Assembly: GCA_022736595.1 (NCBI GenBank)
Contig: DZDC01000008.1
Coordinates: 1 to 34,485 of the forward strand
DNA length: 34,485 bases
Source of the DNA: Draconibacterium orientale
Lineage (GTDB): Bacteria; Bacteroidota; Bacteroidia; Bacteroidales; UBA1556
Direction of reading: 5' to 3'
Position numbers and translations under genes: made by a program
The notes under the pieces: model-generated
The model's input: only the letters and a program-made list of their open reading frames with translations
Told to the model about the DNA's origin: nothing
Databases searched by the model: none
Shown here: piece by piece, positions 1 through 7,451 of the stretch
How positions within the stretch are numbered: the stretch's first letter is position 1
How the letters are laid out: each line of letters opens with the position of its first letter

Positions 1-163
1 TCAACAATATAGTTGAATCTTAAATCTATTGTAACTTTTTGTCATGTACTAAGTTAAAAAATACTCATTTCGGCTATATCTTATTGAAATTTTATATATA
101 TATCGGCATTGACCATTGTAAAATTATATTTTAGTTTGGAATAAATTATAATTACAATTGGTA

Positions 164-171
164 TAACTTTG
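164..171 (+). promoter_or_regulatory. Bacteroidota-type -7 box upstream of the ZIP gene
   Basis: TAACTTTG fits the TAnnTTTG consensus and sits 19 bases before the start codon. A TTTG at 135-138 is the nearest -33 candidate, but the spacing of 25 is slightly long. The rest of positions 1-190 is AT-rich and I see no gene there. Confidence 0.45.
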
Positions 172-190
172 CAATCTTTTATTTAAAACT

Positions 191-979
191 ATGTTTTCAG
201 TTATTATCATATTTCTTGGGGTGTTGATCACTGCAATTGTAATTGAGCGCATACACTTGAGCGAAAAATCGCTTCGGTTATTGTTGGCGTTTAGTGGAGC
301 TTTTATTCTTACCCTAACCTTTACCCATATTATTCCAGAGATTTTTTCGACACCCCAAGCCTCCATTCATGATCATTCAATAGTGCAAAATCACGACCAT
401 AATCCATTGGAGTTCAATTTTGGCTACTTAGTTTTGGTTGGGTTTTTTCTGCAAATTTTAATTGAACGCATTTCGGGAGGCGCCGAACATGGACACGGAC
501 ATTGTGACGATTCAGATCATCAACACCCAATAAAAGTACCGCCATTGGCATTGCTAGCAGGCATTAGTTTACACGCTTTTTTTGAAGGGATGCCCTTTGG
601 AAATATCTTTTCATCGCATTCGAGCTTGCAAAATAGTTTATTGATTGGCATTGTATTACACAATATCCCCATTACCATTGTATTAATGGGCCTTTTTCTC
701 AACTCTGGCCTTTCAAGAGTTCGATCCTATTTCTTGATATTGATTTTTGCCCTTATGACACCTATAGGAGCAATAGTAACGACTTTAGGTTTTGAGCTTT
801 CCAGTGTTGATGTTGGTACTTTTTATAAAGCAATTATGGCGATAGTGGTAGGTATATTTTTACATATTTCCACAACCATTCTGTTTGAATCAAATTCCAA
901 TCATCGGTTCAATGTGTATAAATTTGCTACCATTCTCCTGGGTTCTGTGGCTGCAATTTTAACTTCATTGATTCAATAA
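191..979 (+). CDS. ZIP-family divalent metal transporter
   Basis: This 262-residue integral membrane protein belongs to the ZIP (ZRT/IRT-like) family, which imports Zn2+, Fe2+ or related ions. Visible hallmarks are an early THIIPE motif, a His-rich cytoplasmic loop (HGHGHCDDSDHQH, around residue 100), and the two transport-site motifs LHAFFEGMPFG and LHNIPI that form the binuclear metal site in helices IV and V. Hydrophobic segments fill the rest and are consistent with about eight helices. The start at 191 is the first ATG after a -7-like box. The gene stands alone and converges on the PAP2 gene. The metal cannot be told from sequence; zinc is the default guess. Confidence 0.9.
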   Translation: MFSVIIIFLGVLITAIVIERIHLSEKSLRLLLAFSGAFILTLTFTHIIPEIFSTPQASIHDHSIVQNHDHNPLEFNFGYLVLVGFFLQILIERISGGAEHGHGHCDDSDHQHPIKVPPLALLAGISLHAFFEGMPFGNIFSSHSSLQNSLLIGIVLHNIPITIVLMGLFLNSGLSRVRSYFLILIFALMTPIGAIVTTLGFELSSVDVGTFYKAIMAIVVGIFLHISTTILFESNSNHRFNVYKFATILLGSVAAILTSLIQ

Positions 980-1118
980 ATTATAAAAATTATATTTTAA
1001 GTAATTAATTACCTAAATTAAAAATTTTATTACTTTTGAAAAGTTTTTTAAAAGCCAAATTCAGTTGCTGTGTTTTACGCAGTATGAAAATGGTATTTTA
1101 TATTTTGTTAGGGGGAAT

Positions 1119-1146
1119 GCCTGCTGCTTGTCAGCAGGCGTTTTTT
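1119..1146 (+). terminator. Rho-independent terminator
   Basis: A perfect 8-bp stem GCCTGCTG/CAGCAGGC with loop CTTGT is followed by G and six Ts. It lies 140 bases after the ZIP stop codon, so it ends either the ZIP transcript or a separate short transcript starting in the gap. Confidence 0.85.
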
Positions 1147-1972
1147 ATAAGGGATATGAAAATTGAATTCCCTTAAAAAGGGTGCCATAAACAGGAATTG
1201 CTTTTAGCTTGCACCGATCCTGATTCACAACAAATTTTCCGATGGCGAAACCCAAAGCAGCACCAACTACCACATCACTAGTCCAATGGTTTTGAGAATA
1301 AACTCTTGAAAATGCTTCTAGGGATGCAAGGCTGTACAAGGTAATGGGTACCCAAAGATGGTCTTTGTAGTGGGAGCCTAAAACCGAAGCAAAAGTAAAG
1401 ATCATAATGGTATGGCCAGAGGCAAAAGAAGTGTGCGAAAAGTCGTGGGTAATGGGGCCATCCCAAATATGAGCATCCATTTGAGGACTTTGGAAGGGGC
1501 GCACTCTATGGGTGAGATGCTTTATTACAGTAATTGTAATGCCACTATAAAGGCTCGCCTGCACAAAGTCGAATGCAACTGCCTTTGATTTGTCGTTTTT
1601 AAAGAATACTCCTTGCAAGTAAATGGCTCCAACAATTGGAATAGTATAATACATCTTGCCCAAAGGATCGAAGAAATAGGTATTCCATTGATCCATAGTT
1701 TTGTTTTGATGTTTCTTGAAATAGGTGCTGATTTGTGAGTCGAAATAAAAAAGCGTTAAGGTAGAAGCCATAACGGTACTAGCCGCAATGGCTTCTTTGT
1801 TGTCCCATCGGCTTGGTGAGGTAATAAGTTTAGGGTAATCAATGGCAAGATGACGAAAATAATCACGATCTAATTTACAATGGGTACTATCTTGAGCTTC
1901 AATATTTTGTGTTTTTAAAAGCAGGGATAGCAGAAGTAAGAAAGGAAATAATATTGCTTTTAAAGATATCAT
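1145..1972 (-). CDS. PAP2-family phosphatase, exported or membrane-bound
   Basis: The 275-residue protein begins with a hydrophobic signal-like segment ending near IEAQDS. It carries the three PAP2 signature blocks in order: KHLTHRVRP (KxxxxxxRP), FASGHT (a variant of PSGH) and SRVYSQNHWTSD (SRxxxxxHxxxD), which supply the acid-phosphatase catalytic His residues. Family members dephosphorylate lipid phosphates such as phosphatidic acid, PGP or undecaprenyl diphosphate; the substrate here is unknown. The start codon overlaps the mazG stop (ATGA, 4 bases), so the two are probably translationally coupled in one mRNA with proS upstream. Few membrane spans are obvious apart from the C-terminal core. 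Confidence 0.85.
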   Translation of the reverse strand: MISLKAILFPFLLLLSLLLKTQNIEAQDSTHCKLDRDYFRHLAIDYPKLITSPSRWDNKEAIAASTVMASTLTLFYFDSQISTYFKKHQNKTMDQWNTYFFDPLGKMYYTIPIVGAIYLQGVFFKNDKSKAVAFDFVQASLYSGITITVIKHLTHRVRPFQSPQMDAHIWDGPITHDFSHTSFASGHTIMIFTFASVLGSHYKDHLWVPITLYSLASLEAFSRVYSQNHWTSDVVVGAALGFAIGKFVVNQDRCKLKAIPVYGTLFKGIQFSYPL

Positions 1973-2751
1973 TTTTCAAACTGCTTAGCCTCATTCCAAA
2001 AAACGTCCATTTCAGAAAGTGTCATATCTTTAATGTTTCGACCTTGTTCGGCAGCTCTATTTTCTATATGCTGAAAGCGTTTCACAAATCGTTTATTAGT
2101 TCGTTCTAGGGCTTCATCGGCATTGACACCTATAAATCTACCGTAATTAATTAATGCAAAAAGCAAATCTCCAAATTCATGTTCAATTTTTGAATGATCT
2201 TTAGATTGATTTACTTCAAATTGAAGTTCTTGAATCTCTTCGTTGACTTTATCCCACACTTGACTCACATTTTCCCAGTCAAAACCCACTCCACGCACTT
2301 TTTCCTGAATTCGAATGGCTTTGATAAGTGGAGCCATAGATTCAGGAACCCCACCTAAAACAGATTTTTTACCTTCCGCTAATTTAATAATTTCCCAATT
2401 TCGTTTGACGTCTTCGTCGTCACTAACTTCAACGTCACCATAAATATGGGGGTGACGACGTATTAGTTTTTCGCTTATGCCATCGAGCACCTCAGTCATA
2501 TCAAAGGCATTGAGCTCTTTCCCAATTTTAGCGTAGAAAACCAAATGAAGCATCAGATCTCCCAATTCTTCCTTAACCCCCTGAAGATCGTTTTTTAGAA
2601 TTGCATCAGAAAGTTCGTAAGTTTCTTCAATGGTTAAATATCTTAGACTTTCGATGGTTTGTTTCATGTCCCAAGGACAACCTTTTCGAAGGTCGTCCAT
2701 AATGTTGAGTAGTCTTTCGAAGGCGACCAGTCGAGGATCAGAATTGCTCAT
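1969..2751 (-). CDS. mazG: MazG nucleoside triphosphate pyrophosphohydrolase
   Basis: A two-domain MazG of 260 residues that hydrolyses NTPs/dNTPs to NMP and PPi, a house-cleaning and ppGpp-related activity. The first domain shows CPWDMKQT and the metal-binding EETYE plus EELGDLMLHLVF; the second shows EIQELQFEV and EHEFGDLLFALINY. The ORF track starts at 2817, but that would overlap proS by more than 50 bases. I chose the internal ATG at 2751 (MSNSDPRL), which lies 10 bases after the proS stop and gives the normal family length. The stop overlaps the PAP2 start. Confidence 0.92.
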   Translation of the reverse strand: MSNSDPRLVAFERLLNIMDDLRKGCPWDMKQTIESLRYLTIEETYELSDAILKNDLQGVKEELGDLMLHLVFYAKIGKELNAFDMTEVLDGISEKLIRRHPHIYGDVEVSDDEDVKRNWEIIKLAEGKKSVLGGVPESMAPLIKAIRIQEKVRGVGFDWENVSQVWDKVNEEIQELQFEVNQSKDHSKIEHEFGDLLFALINYGRFIGVNADEALERTNKRFVKRFQHIENRAAEQGRNIKDMTLSEMDVFWNEAKQFEK

Positions 2752-2761
2752 GGATTTTGAT

Positions 2762-4240
2762 TTAATATGATTTGGCAAAAACAACCAAGCCTTTTGAAGG
2801 GTTTCCACTGTAAACACATTGGCCAGGGGTCGATTGGTTGTAATCCAAGGGAATCAAGCGTATGGTGGCTTTAGTTTCGTCTTTGATTTTCTCTTCAGTT
2901 TCCGAAGTTCCATCCCAATGAGCCTTGATGAAACCACCCTTATTTTCAAGAACGCTTTTAAACTCCTCCCATGAATTTACCTCGGTAATATTAGCTTCGC
3001 GATGGGTTAATGCCTTATTATATAAATTATTTTGGATATCATCAAGCAAATCAATAATGGTTTTCTCAAGATCATTTATTGATGTTACCGACTTGGTTAG
3101 ATTATCGCGACGGGCAAGTTCCACCGTTTGGTTTTGAATATCGCGAGGCCCAATGGCAATGCGCAATGGAACACCTTTATACTCCCATTCGGCAAATTTA
3201 TAACCAGGTTTTTGGGTGTCTCTATCGTCAAGTTTAACTCTGATGCCATATCTTTCGAGCTGAGCTTTAATTTCCCTTCCTTTTCCTACTACCGTTTCAA
3301 ATTCTTCGTCGCTCTTGTAAATAGGAACTATAACTACTTGATAAGGAGCAAGTTTTGGAGGAATTACTAATCCGTTATCATCGCTGTGAGTCATTACCAA
3401 GGCTCCCATTAAGCGAGTGGAGACGCCCCATGACGTTGCCCAAACGTATTCTTGTTTGTTTTCTTTACTTAAAAATTTTACATCAAAAGCCTTGGCGAAA
3501 TTTTGTCCAAGAAAGTGTGAAGTTCCAGCCTGCAATGCTTTGCCATCTTGCATCAAGGCTTCGATGCAATAGGTCTCAATGGCGCCAGCAAATCTTTCGT
3601 TTTCAGATTTTACGCCTTGTAACACTGGCATGGCCATAAAGTTTTGAGCGAAAGTTGTGTAAACTCCAAGCATTTTAATGGCTTCTGCTTCAGCTTCTTT
3701 ACGAGTAGCATGAGCAGTATGTCCTTCTTGCCAAAGGAATTCAGCAGTGCGAAGAAAAAGGCGGGTACGCATTTCCCAACGAACCACATTCGCCCATTGG
3801 TTTACAAGAATCGGTAGGTCGCGCCAACTTTGAACCCACTTACGATAGGTATCCCAGATGATGGTTTCACTGGTGGGTCTCACGATGAGTTCTTCTTCAA
3901 GCTTTGCATCTGGATCAACCACAATGCCCTTGCCCGATTCATCAGTTTTGAGCCTATAATGAGTTACTACCGCACATTCTTTAGCAAAGCCTTCAACGTG
4001 TTTAGCTTCCTTACTAAAAAAGGATTTTGGAATAAAAAGCGGGAAATATGCGTTAACGTGTCCTGTGTCTTTAAACATTTTATCTAAAGCAGCTTGCATC
4101 ATTTCCCAAATGGCGTATCCATAAGGTTTTATAACCATGCAGCCGCGCACCGCTGAGTACTCTGCTAAGTCAGCTTTAATTACAATATCATTGTACCATT
4201 GTGAATAATCTTCGTCTCGGGTAACTAAATCTTTGGCCAT
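2762..4240 (-). CDS. proS: Prolyl-tRNA synthetase, archaeal/eukaryotic (ProS type 3) form
   Basis: This 492-residue class II synthetase charges tRNA-Pro with proline. The order is catalytic core (motif 2 around [18 protein letters not shown], motif 3 around [18 protein letters not shown]), anticodon-binding domain ([14 protein letters not shown]) and a C-terminal domain ending in Tyr (FAKSY), as in archaeal-type enzymes. The editing insertion of the long bacterial form is absent. Only one Cys (PGQCVYSG) remains where archaeal relatives have a Cys4 zinc site. The track begins at 4291; I prefer the ATG at 4240 (MAKDLV) because the -7 box at 4289-4296 would otherwise fall at the start codon. It heads a likely operon with mazG and the PAP2 gene. 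Confidence 0.95.
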   Translation of the reverse strand: MAKDLVTRDEDYSQWYNDIVIKADLAEYSAVRGCMVIKPYGYAIWEMMQAALDKMFKDTGHVNAYFPLFIPKSFFSKEAKHVEGFAKECAVVTHYRLKTDESGKGIVVDPDAKLEEELIVRPTSETIIWDTYRKWVQSWRDLPILVNQWANVVRWEMRTRLFLRTAEFLWQEGHTAHATRKEAEAEAIKMLGVYTTFAQNFMAMPVLQGVKSENERFAGAIETYCIEALMQDGKALQAGTSHFLGQNFAKAFDVKFLSKENKQEYVWATSWGVSTRLMGALVMTHSDDNGLVIPPKLAPYQVVIVPIYKSDEEFETVVGKGREIKAQLERYGIRVKLDDRDTQKPGYKFAEWEYKGVPLRIAIGPRDIQNQTVELARRDNLTKSVTSINDLEKTIIDLLDDIQNNLYNKALTHREANITEVNSWEEFKSVLENKGGFIKAHWDGTSETEEKIKDETKATIRLIPLDYNQSTPGQCVYSGNPSKGLVVFAKSY

Positions 4241-4288
4241 GTTTTTGGTATAATATTTGTATAAAATAAGAAATTCAAAATTAGACTG

Positions 4289-4296
4289 CAAAGGTA
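4289..4296 (-). promoter_or_regulatory. -7 box for proS
   Basis: On the minus strand this reads TACCTTTG followed by CA, matching TAnnTTTG. It is 48 bases upstream of the proS ATG at 4240. A well-placed -33 TTG is not evident. Confidence 0.55.
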
Positions 4297-4347
4297 ATAA
4301 TATTCAACATGATAAACAGATACATACTCAAAATTGGAGGCCATAAT

Positions 4348-5901
4348 ATGAAAACAACAGTAAAATTATTTAGTATGCTAATTATAAGCATATTATTGTA
4401 TGGTTGCAGTGCAACGTATTCAAGCAACGCTCCTTTAGATGATGCCTATTATAACCCGTACGAAAAGGGGCAACCATCGTCAAAACCTATTCATAAAAGG
4501 GCTAATACTACTGATAACCAAATGGTAAATGGCCAGCAGGCAGAGCAGTCGATTGCCGATTCATCCTATTACTATGAAAATGGAGCTGGAAGGGATAATG
4601 CTGAAGGAAATAGCTATGATGAATATACAGATTATAGTTACTCCACCCAAATTCAAAGGTTTTATAGCGATGATTACTATGGCCAAGATTATTATTACGA
4701 AGATTATTATGGATATCCAGTAGAACAAGTAAGGTATTACCCTAGTTATTATGATTATGGTTGTGGTTGGAGCTTTGGCTGGAGTTTTTATATGGGCTGG
4801 GGCTATCCCTATTATGGCTATCCTTCTTACGGTTATCCTTATTATGGTTATCCTTATTATAATGATTATTGGTATGGATACAATGATGGCTACTACGATG
4901 GCTATAATGATGGCTATTATGGATCCGATTACAGACCAGGGAATAATACCTACTATGGTCCTCGAAATGCCAATTCAAGTGGGGGCTCTTCAGGCGATAG
5001 AGCTCCAGTTACCAACAATATGACACCCGGCAGTCGTGGGGCTAACTTAGCTTCAGGTACAGTGGTGAAATCTAATGGAGGAGGTCAGGGAGCAACAACT
5101 CCAAGTGGAACTCGACAAGGAGTAGCAAGTAGTAATAGCTCGAACCCAAATTTATCAACTTCAGCAGTGGTAAGTGGAAGCTCAGTTAGCCAATCAGCTA
5201 ATGTTAGTGGAGCTTCTCTCTCCACAGGACAAACACCAAATCCTGGTTTTAATGTATCATCTACCGATAGACAACCTATGCAAAAACCAGTAAATGTTCA
5301 AAATCAACAAAGCAACGTTTCTTCAAACTATAGCAATGGAAGCTCGTCAAGTCCTGCTAATGGGGGAGCACAGAGGTCTAATCCTGCATTTCAAAAGACT
5401 TACTCGAAGCCCGTGCAGCAAGTGGATAGAAATGCAGTAAGAACTCCAACCTCTGCGCCACGGACCACTGCCACCAATAGTCCGGTGACTTCAAGCAATC
5501 AAAATTCGAGACCAGCATATCAAAATAGTACAGATCATGTGAATCAAGCCAATCAGGTGAGTCAAAATAGAAGTTATACCCCAGCTCGTTCAAATTCAAA
5601 TCAACGACCAACGAACCAATCACCTGATAGAGCTAATAGTTCAAGTTCTCAATCCAAACCACAAAGTGGAAATTCGTCCAACAACAACACTCGTTCCTAT
5701 ACTCCATCTCGAAGTTCTTCAAACAGCAATTCAAGTCCTGCAGCTAGCTCTCCAAGCAGGTCTTCTTACTCCTCTCCATCTTCAAGTTCGAGTAACAGTT
5801 CGTCGAGTAGCTCTAGACCTAGCTCAAGCGGATCAAGCTCATCTTCAGGTAGGTCAAGTAGTTCACAGGGAGGTGGTTCAGGGGCTCCCAGAGGGAGATA
5901 G
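4348..5901 (+). CDS. Low-complexity lipoprotein, Tyr/Asp-rich then Ser/Asn/Gln-rich
   Basis: I do not recognise a family. From the ATG at 4348 the 517-residue product opens with a lipoprotein signal peptide and lipobox LLYGC (Cys20), so it is likely anchored to a membrane, perhaps surface exposed. Residues about 60-200 are extremely Tyr/Gly/Asp-rich, with four GYP(Y/S)Y repeats and two GYNDGYY repeats. The remainder is Ser/Asn/Gln/Pro-rich and ends in long Ser runs with GAPRGR. It has only the lipobox Cys and another in the Tyr region, and no catalytic motif. I reject the upstream ATG at 4309: GGAGG at 4336-4340 sits correctly for 4348, and only that start places the signal peptide at the N terminus. 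The OMP gene follows after 38 bases. A structural, adhesive or matrix role is inference only. Confidence 0.75.
   Translation: MKTTVKLFSMLIISILLYGCSATYSSNAPLDDAYYNPYEKGQPSSKPIHKRANTTDNQMVNGQQAEQSIADSSYYYENGAGRDNAEGNSYDEYTDYSYSTQIQRFYSDDYYGQDYYYEDYYGYPVEQVRYYPSYYDYGCGWSFGWSFYMGWGYPYYGYPSYGYPYYGYPYYNDYWYGYNDGYYDGYNDGYYGSDYRPGNNTYYGPRNANSSGGSSGDRAPVTNNMTPGSRGANLASGTVVKSNGGGQGATTPSGTRQGVASSNSSNPNLSTSAVVSGSSVSQSANVSGASLSTGQTPNPGFNVSSTDRQPMQKPVNVQNQQSNVSSNYSNGSSSSPANGGAQRSNPAFQKTYSKPVQQVDRNAVRTPTSAPRTTATNSPVTSSNQNSRPAYQNSTDHVNQANQVSQNRSYTPARSNSNQRPTNQSPDRANSSSSQSKPQSGNSSNNNTRSYTPSRSSSNSNSSPAASSPSRSSYSSPSSSSSNSSSSSSRPSSSGSSSSSGRSSSSQGGGSGAPRGR
4801..4923 (+). repeat. In-frame tandem repeats inside the lipoprotein gene
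   Basis: Four 15-base units encoding GYP(Y/S)Y lie at 4801-4860. After a short spacer, two 24-base units encoding GYNDGYYD/G lie at 4876-4923. Third-position differences between units show that the peptide pattern is kept even though the DNA copies have diverged. Confidence 0.85.
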
Positions 5902-5939
5902 GTATAGTTTTTATTTACAAAATTGAAAAAGGAGTAAAG

Positions 5940-7382
5940 ATGAAAAAGATAGTTTTATTAGGATTAATTATGCTTAACATGTTGAGTAGCTTTGCTCAGA
6001 ATGAAGTGGATGTGTTAAGATATTCAGAGTATAAAATTGGCGGTACTGCAAGGTCTCTTGGAATGGGAACTGGTATTGGTTCCATGGGAGCTGATTTTAC
6101 CAGTTTATGGATTAATCCCGCGGGGTCAGGCTTGTATCGTAAAAATGAATTGGTAATTACTCCCACCATCTACTTTTCTAATGTGGATGCAGTATTAAAT
6201 AATTATAAGAGCGATGGATTTAAGGATAATTTCAACTTAAATAATGTAGGTATTGTTTTAACATCTCCTACTGGAAATACGAATGGCGTTAAGTTTGTTC
6301 AATTTGCTTTTGGTCTCAATAGAACCAATAATTATAATCAGCTTATTAGCATTGATAATATGAATAATACCTCGTCATTAATGACGGATTATCAGGTAAA
6401 TTCTTATGGATTATACCCCGATCAACTGGATGCTTTTGGAAGTGACTTGGCGTGGTACAATTTTTTATTAGAAGATACCGTACGCGATATTTATGGAAAT
6501 TTGGCTTATACCAGTCCTTTAGCAAGTGGGGGTGTATATCAACAATTGAGGAAGGATGTATGGGGAAGCGTCAATGAAATGGTGATTAGCAGTTCTCTTA
6601 ATTTTAATGATGTTTTGTATTTAGGGGGTGGAATTGGAATTCCATTCTCTCGCTATTTTGAAGAATCTACTTATACTGAATCGGACCCAAATTATCAAAT
6701 TGCAGATTTTGATCATTTTGTTTTAAATCAATACCTCGAAACTCATGGTTCTGGATTTAACTTTAAACTGGGAATGATTTTTAGACCCACTGGTTTTCTT
6801 AGGGTTGGGTTTAGTTATCATTCGCCTACTTGGTATAGTATGAGTGATTATTACCACTCAAAACTTACGCGCCATTGGGAAGATCGTCATACCACCTTTA
6901 AAAATTCGCCTGAAGGTTTTTTTGATTATAGTATAAGAACACCAATGAAAATTATTGGTAGCACAACCATTACCCTTTTTAAGAAACTCATTATTTCGGC
7001 TGATGTGGATTATATAAATTATTCAAACGCCAACTTAAGTGCTCCATTTACTGATTATAGTGATGCAAACGAGCAAGTTAGAGCCATCTATTCGGGAGCG
7101 GTTAATATTAGAGGTGGAGCAGAATATGCATGGAAAAATACGAGATGGAGATTGGGCTTGGCGCACTATGATAGTCCGTATGAAAGCGGAGTTAACGATG
7201 CGAGCCGAATGGTATATTCTGGTGGCTTAGGTTATGTTTATCGCGATTACTTTTTTGATATGGCTTTTGCCTATAGTGACAAAACCGAAGATTATTATAT
7301 GTACGACAGTAGATTAATTGATCCTGCTTCATTAAATACTACTGAATATAGAATACTAATTACAGCAGGAGTTAAGTTTTAG
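5940..7382 (+). CDS. OmpP1/FadL-like outer-membrane beta-barrel protein
   Basis: The 480-residue protein has a clear signal peptide (MKKIVLLGLIMLNML... FAQ) followed by DVLRYSEYKIGGTARSLGMG and the SLWINPAG segment, the N-terminal pattern of the OMPP1/FadL/TodX transporter family in Bacteroidota. The body alternates aromatic/hydrophobic and polar residues as expected for beta strands and ends in a strand finishing with F (ITAGVKF), typical of outer-membrane barrels. FadL relatives pass hydrophobic molecules across the outer membrane; the ligand here is unknown. A GGAG sits just upstream of the ATG. It follows the lipoprotein gene closely and is probably co-transcribed with it. Confidence 0.82.
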   Translation: MKKIVLLGLIMLNMLSSFAQNEVDVLRYSEYKIGGTARSLGMGTGIGSMGADFTSLWINPAGSGLYRKNELVITPTIYFSNVDAVLNNYKSDGFKDNFNLNNVGIVLTSPTGNTNGVKFVQFAFGLNRTNNYNQLISIDNMNNTSSLMTDYQVNSYGLYPDQLDAFGSDLAWYNFLLEDTVRDIYGNLAYTSPLASGGVYQQLRKDVWGSVNEMVISSSLNFNDVLYLGGGIGIPFSRYFEESTYTESDPNYQIADFDHFVLNQYLETHGSGFNFKLGMIFRPTGFLRVGFSYHSPTWYSMSDYYHSKLTRHWEDRHTTFKNSPEGFFDYSIRTPMKIIGSTTITLFKKLIISADVDYINYSNANLSAPFTDYSDANEQVRAIYSGAVNIRGGAEYAWKNTRWRLGLAHYDSPYESGVNDASRMVYSGGLGYVYRDYFFDMAFAYSDKTEDYYMYDSRLIDPASLNTTEYRILITAGVKF

Positions 7383-7396
7383 AGGCCTTACGTTAT

Positions 7397-7436
7397 AAAA
7401 AAAGCGGTCATTCACAAAGAATAGACCGCTTTTTTT
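7397..7436. terminator. Bidirectional terminator between OMP gene and secA
   Basis: AAAAAAAGCGGTC pairs with GACCGCTTTTTTT, and an inner ATTC/GAAT extends the stem across a one-base bulge. The A-run and T-run make it functional in both directions, for the convergent OMP gene (+) and secA (-). Confidence 0.92.
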
Positions 7437-7451
7437 ATTGAAATAATTCGC

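Noticed and set aside
1084-1176. A 30-codon plus-strand ORF (MKMVFYILLGGMPAACQQAFF...) across the terminator
   Set aside because: It runs through the hairpin and T-run and into the PAP2 gene; the coding look is probably a by-product of the hairpin sequence.
4801-4923. Short repeated DNA considered as a CRISPR or mobile-element array
   Set aside because: The units are adjacent, in frame with the lipoprotein and without unique spacers, so they are protein-coding repeats.
4742-5023. His/Asn-rich (-) and Met/Ile-rich (+) ORFs within the lipoprotein gene
   Set aside because: Their odd compositions follow directly from reading the Tyr-codon repeats in other frames.
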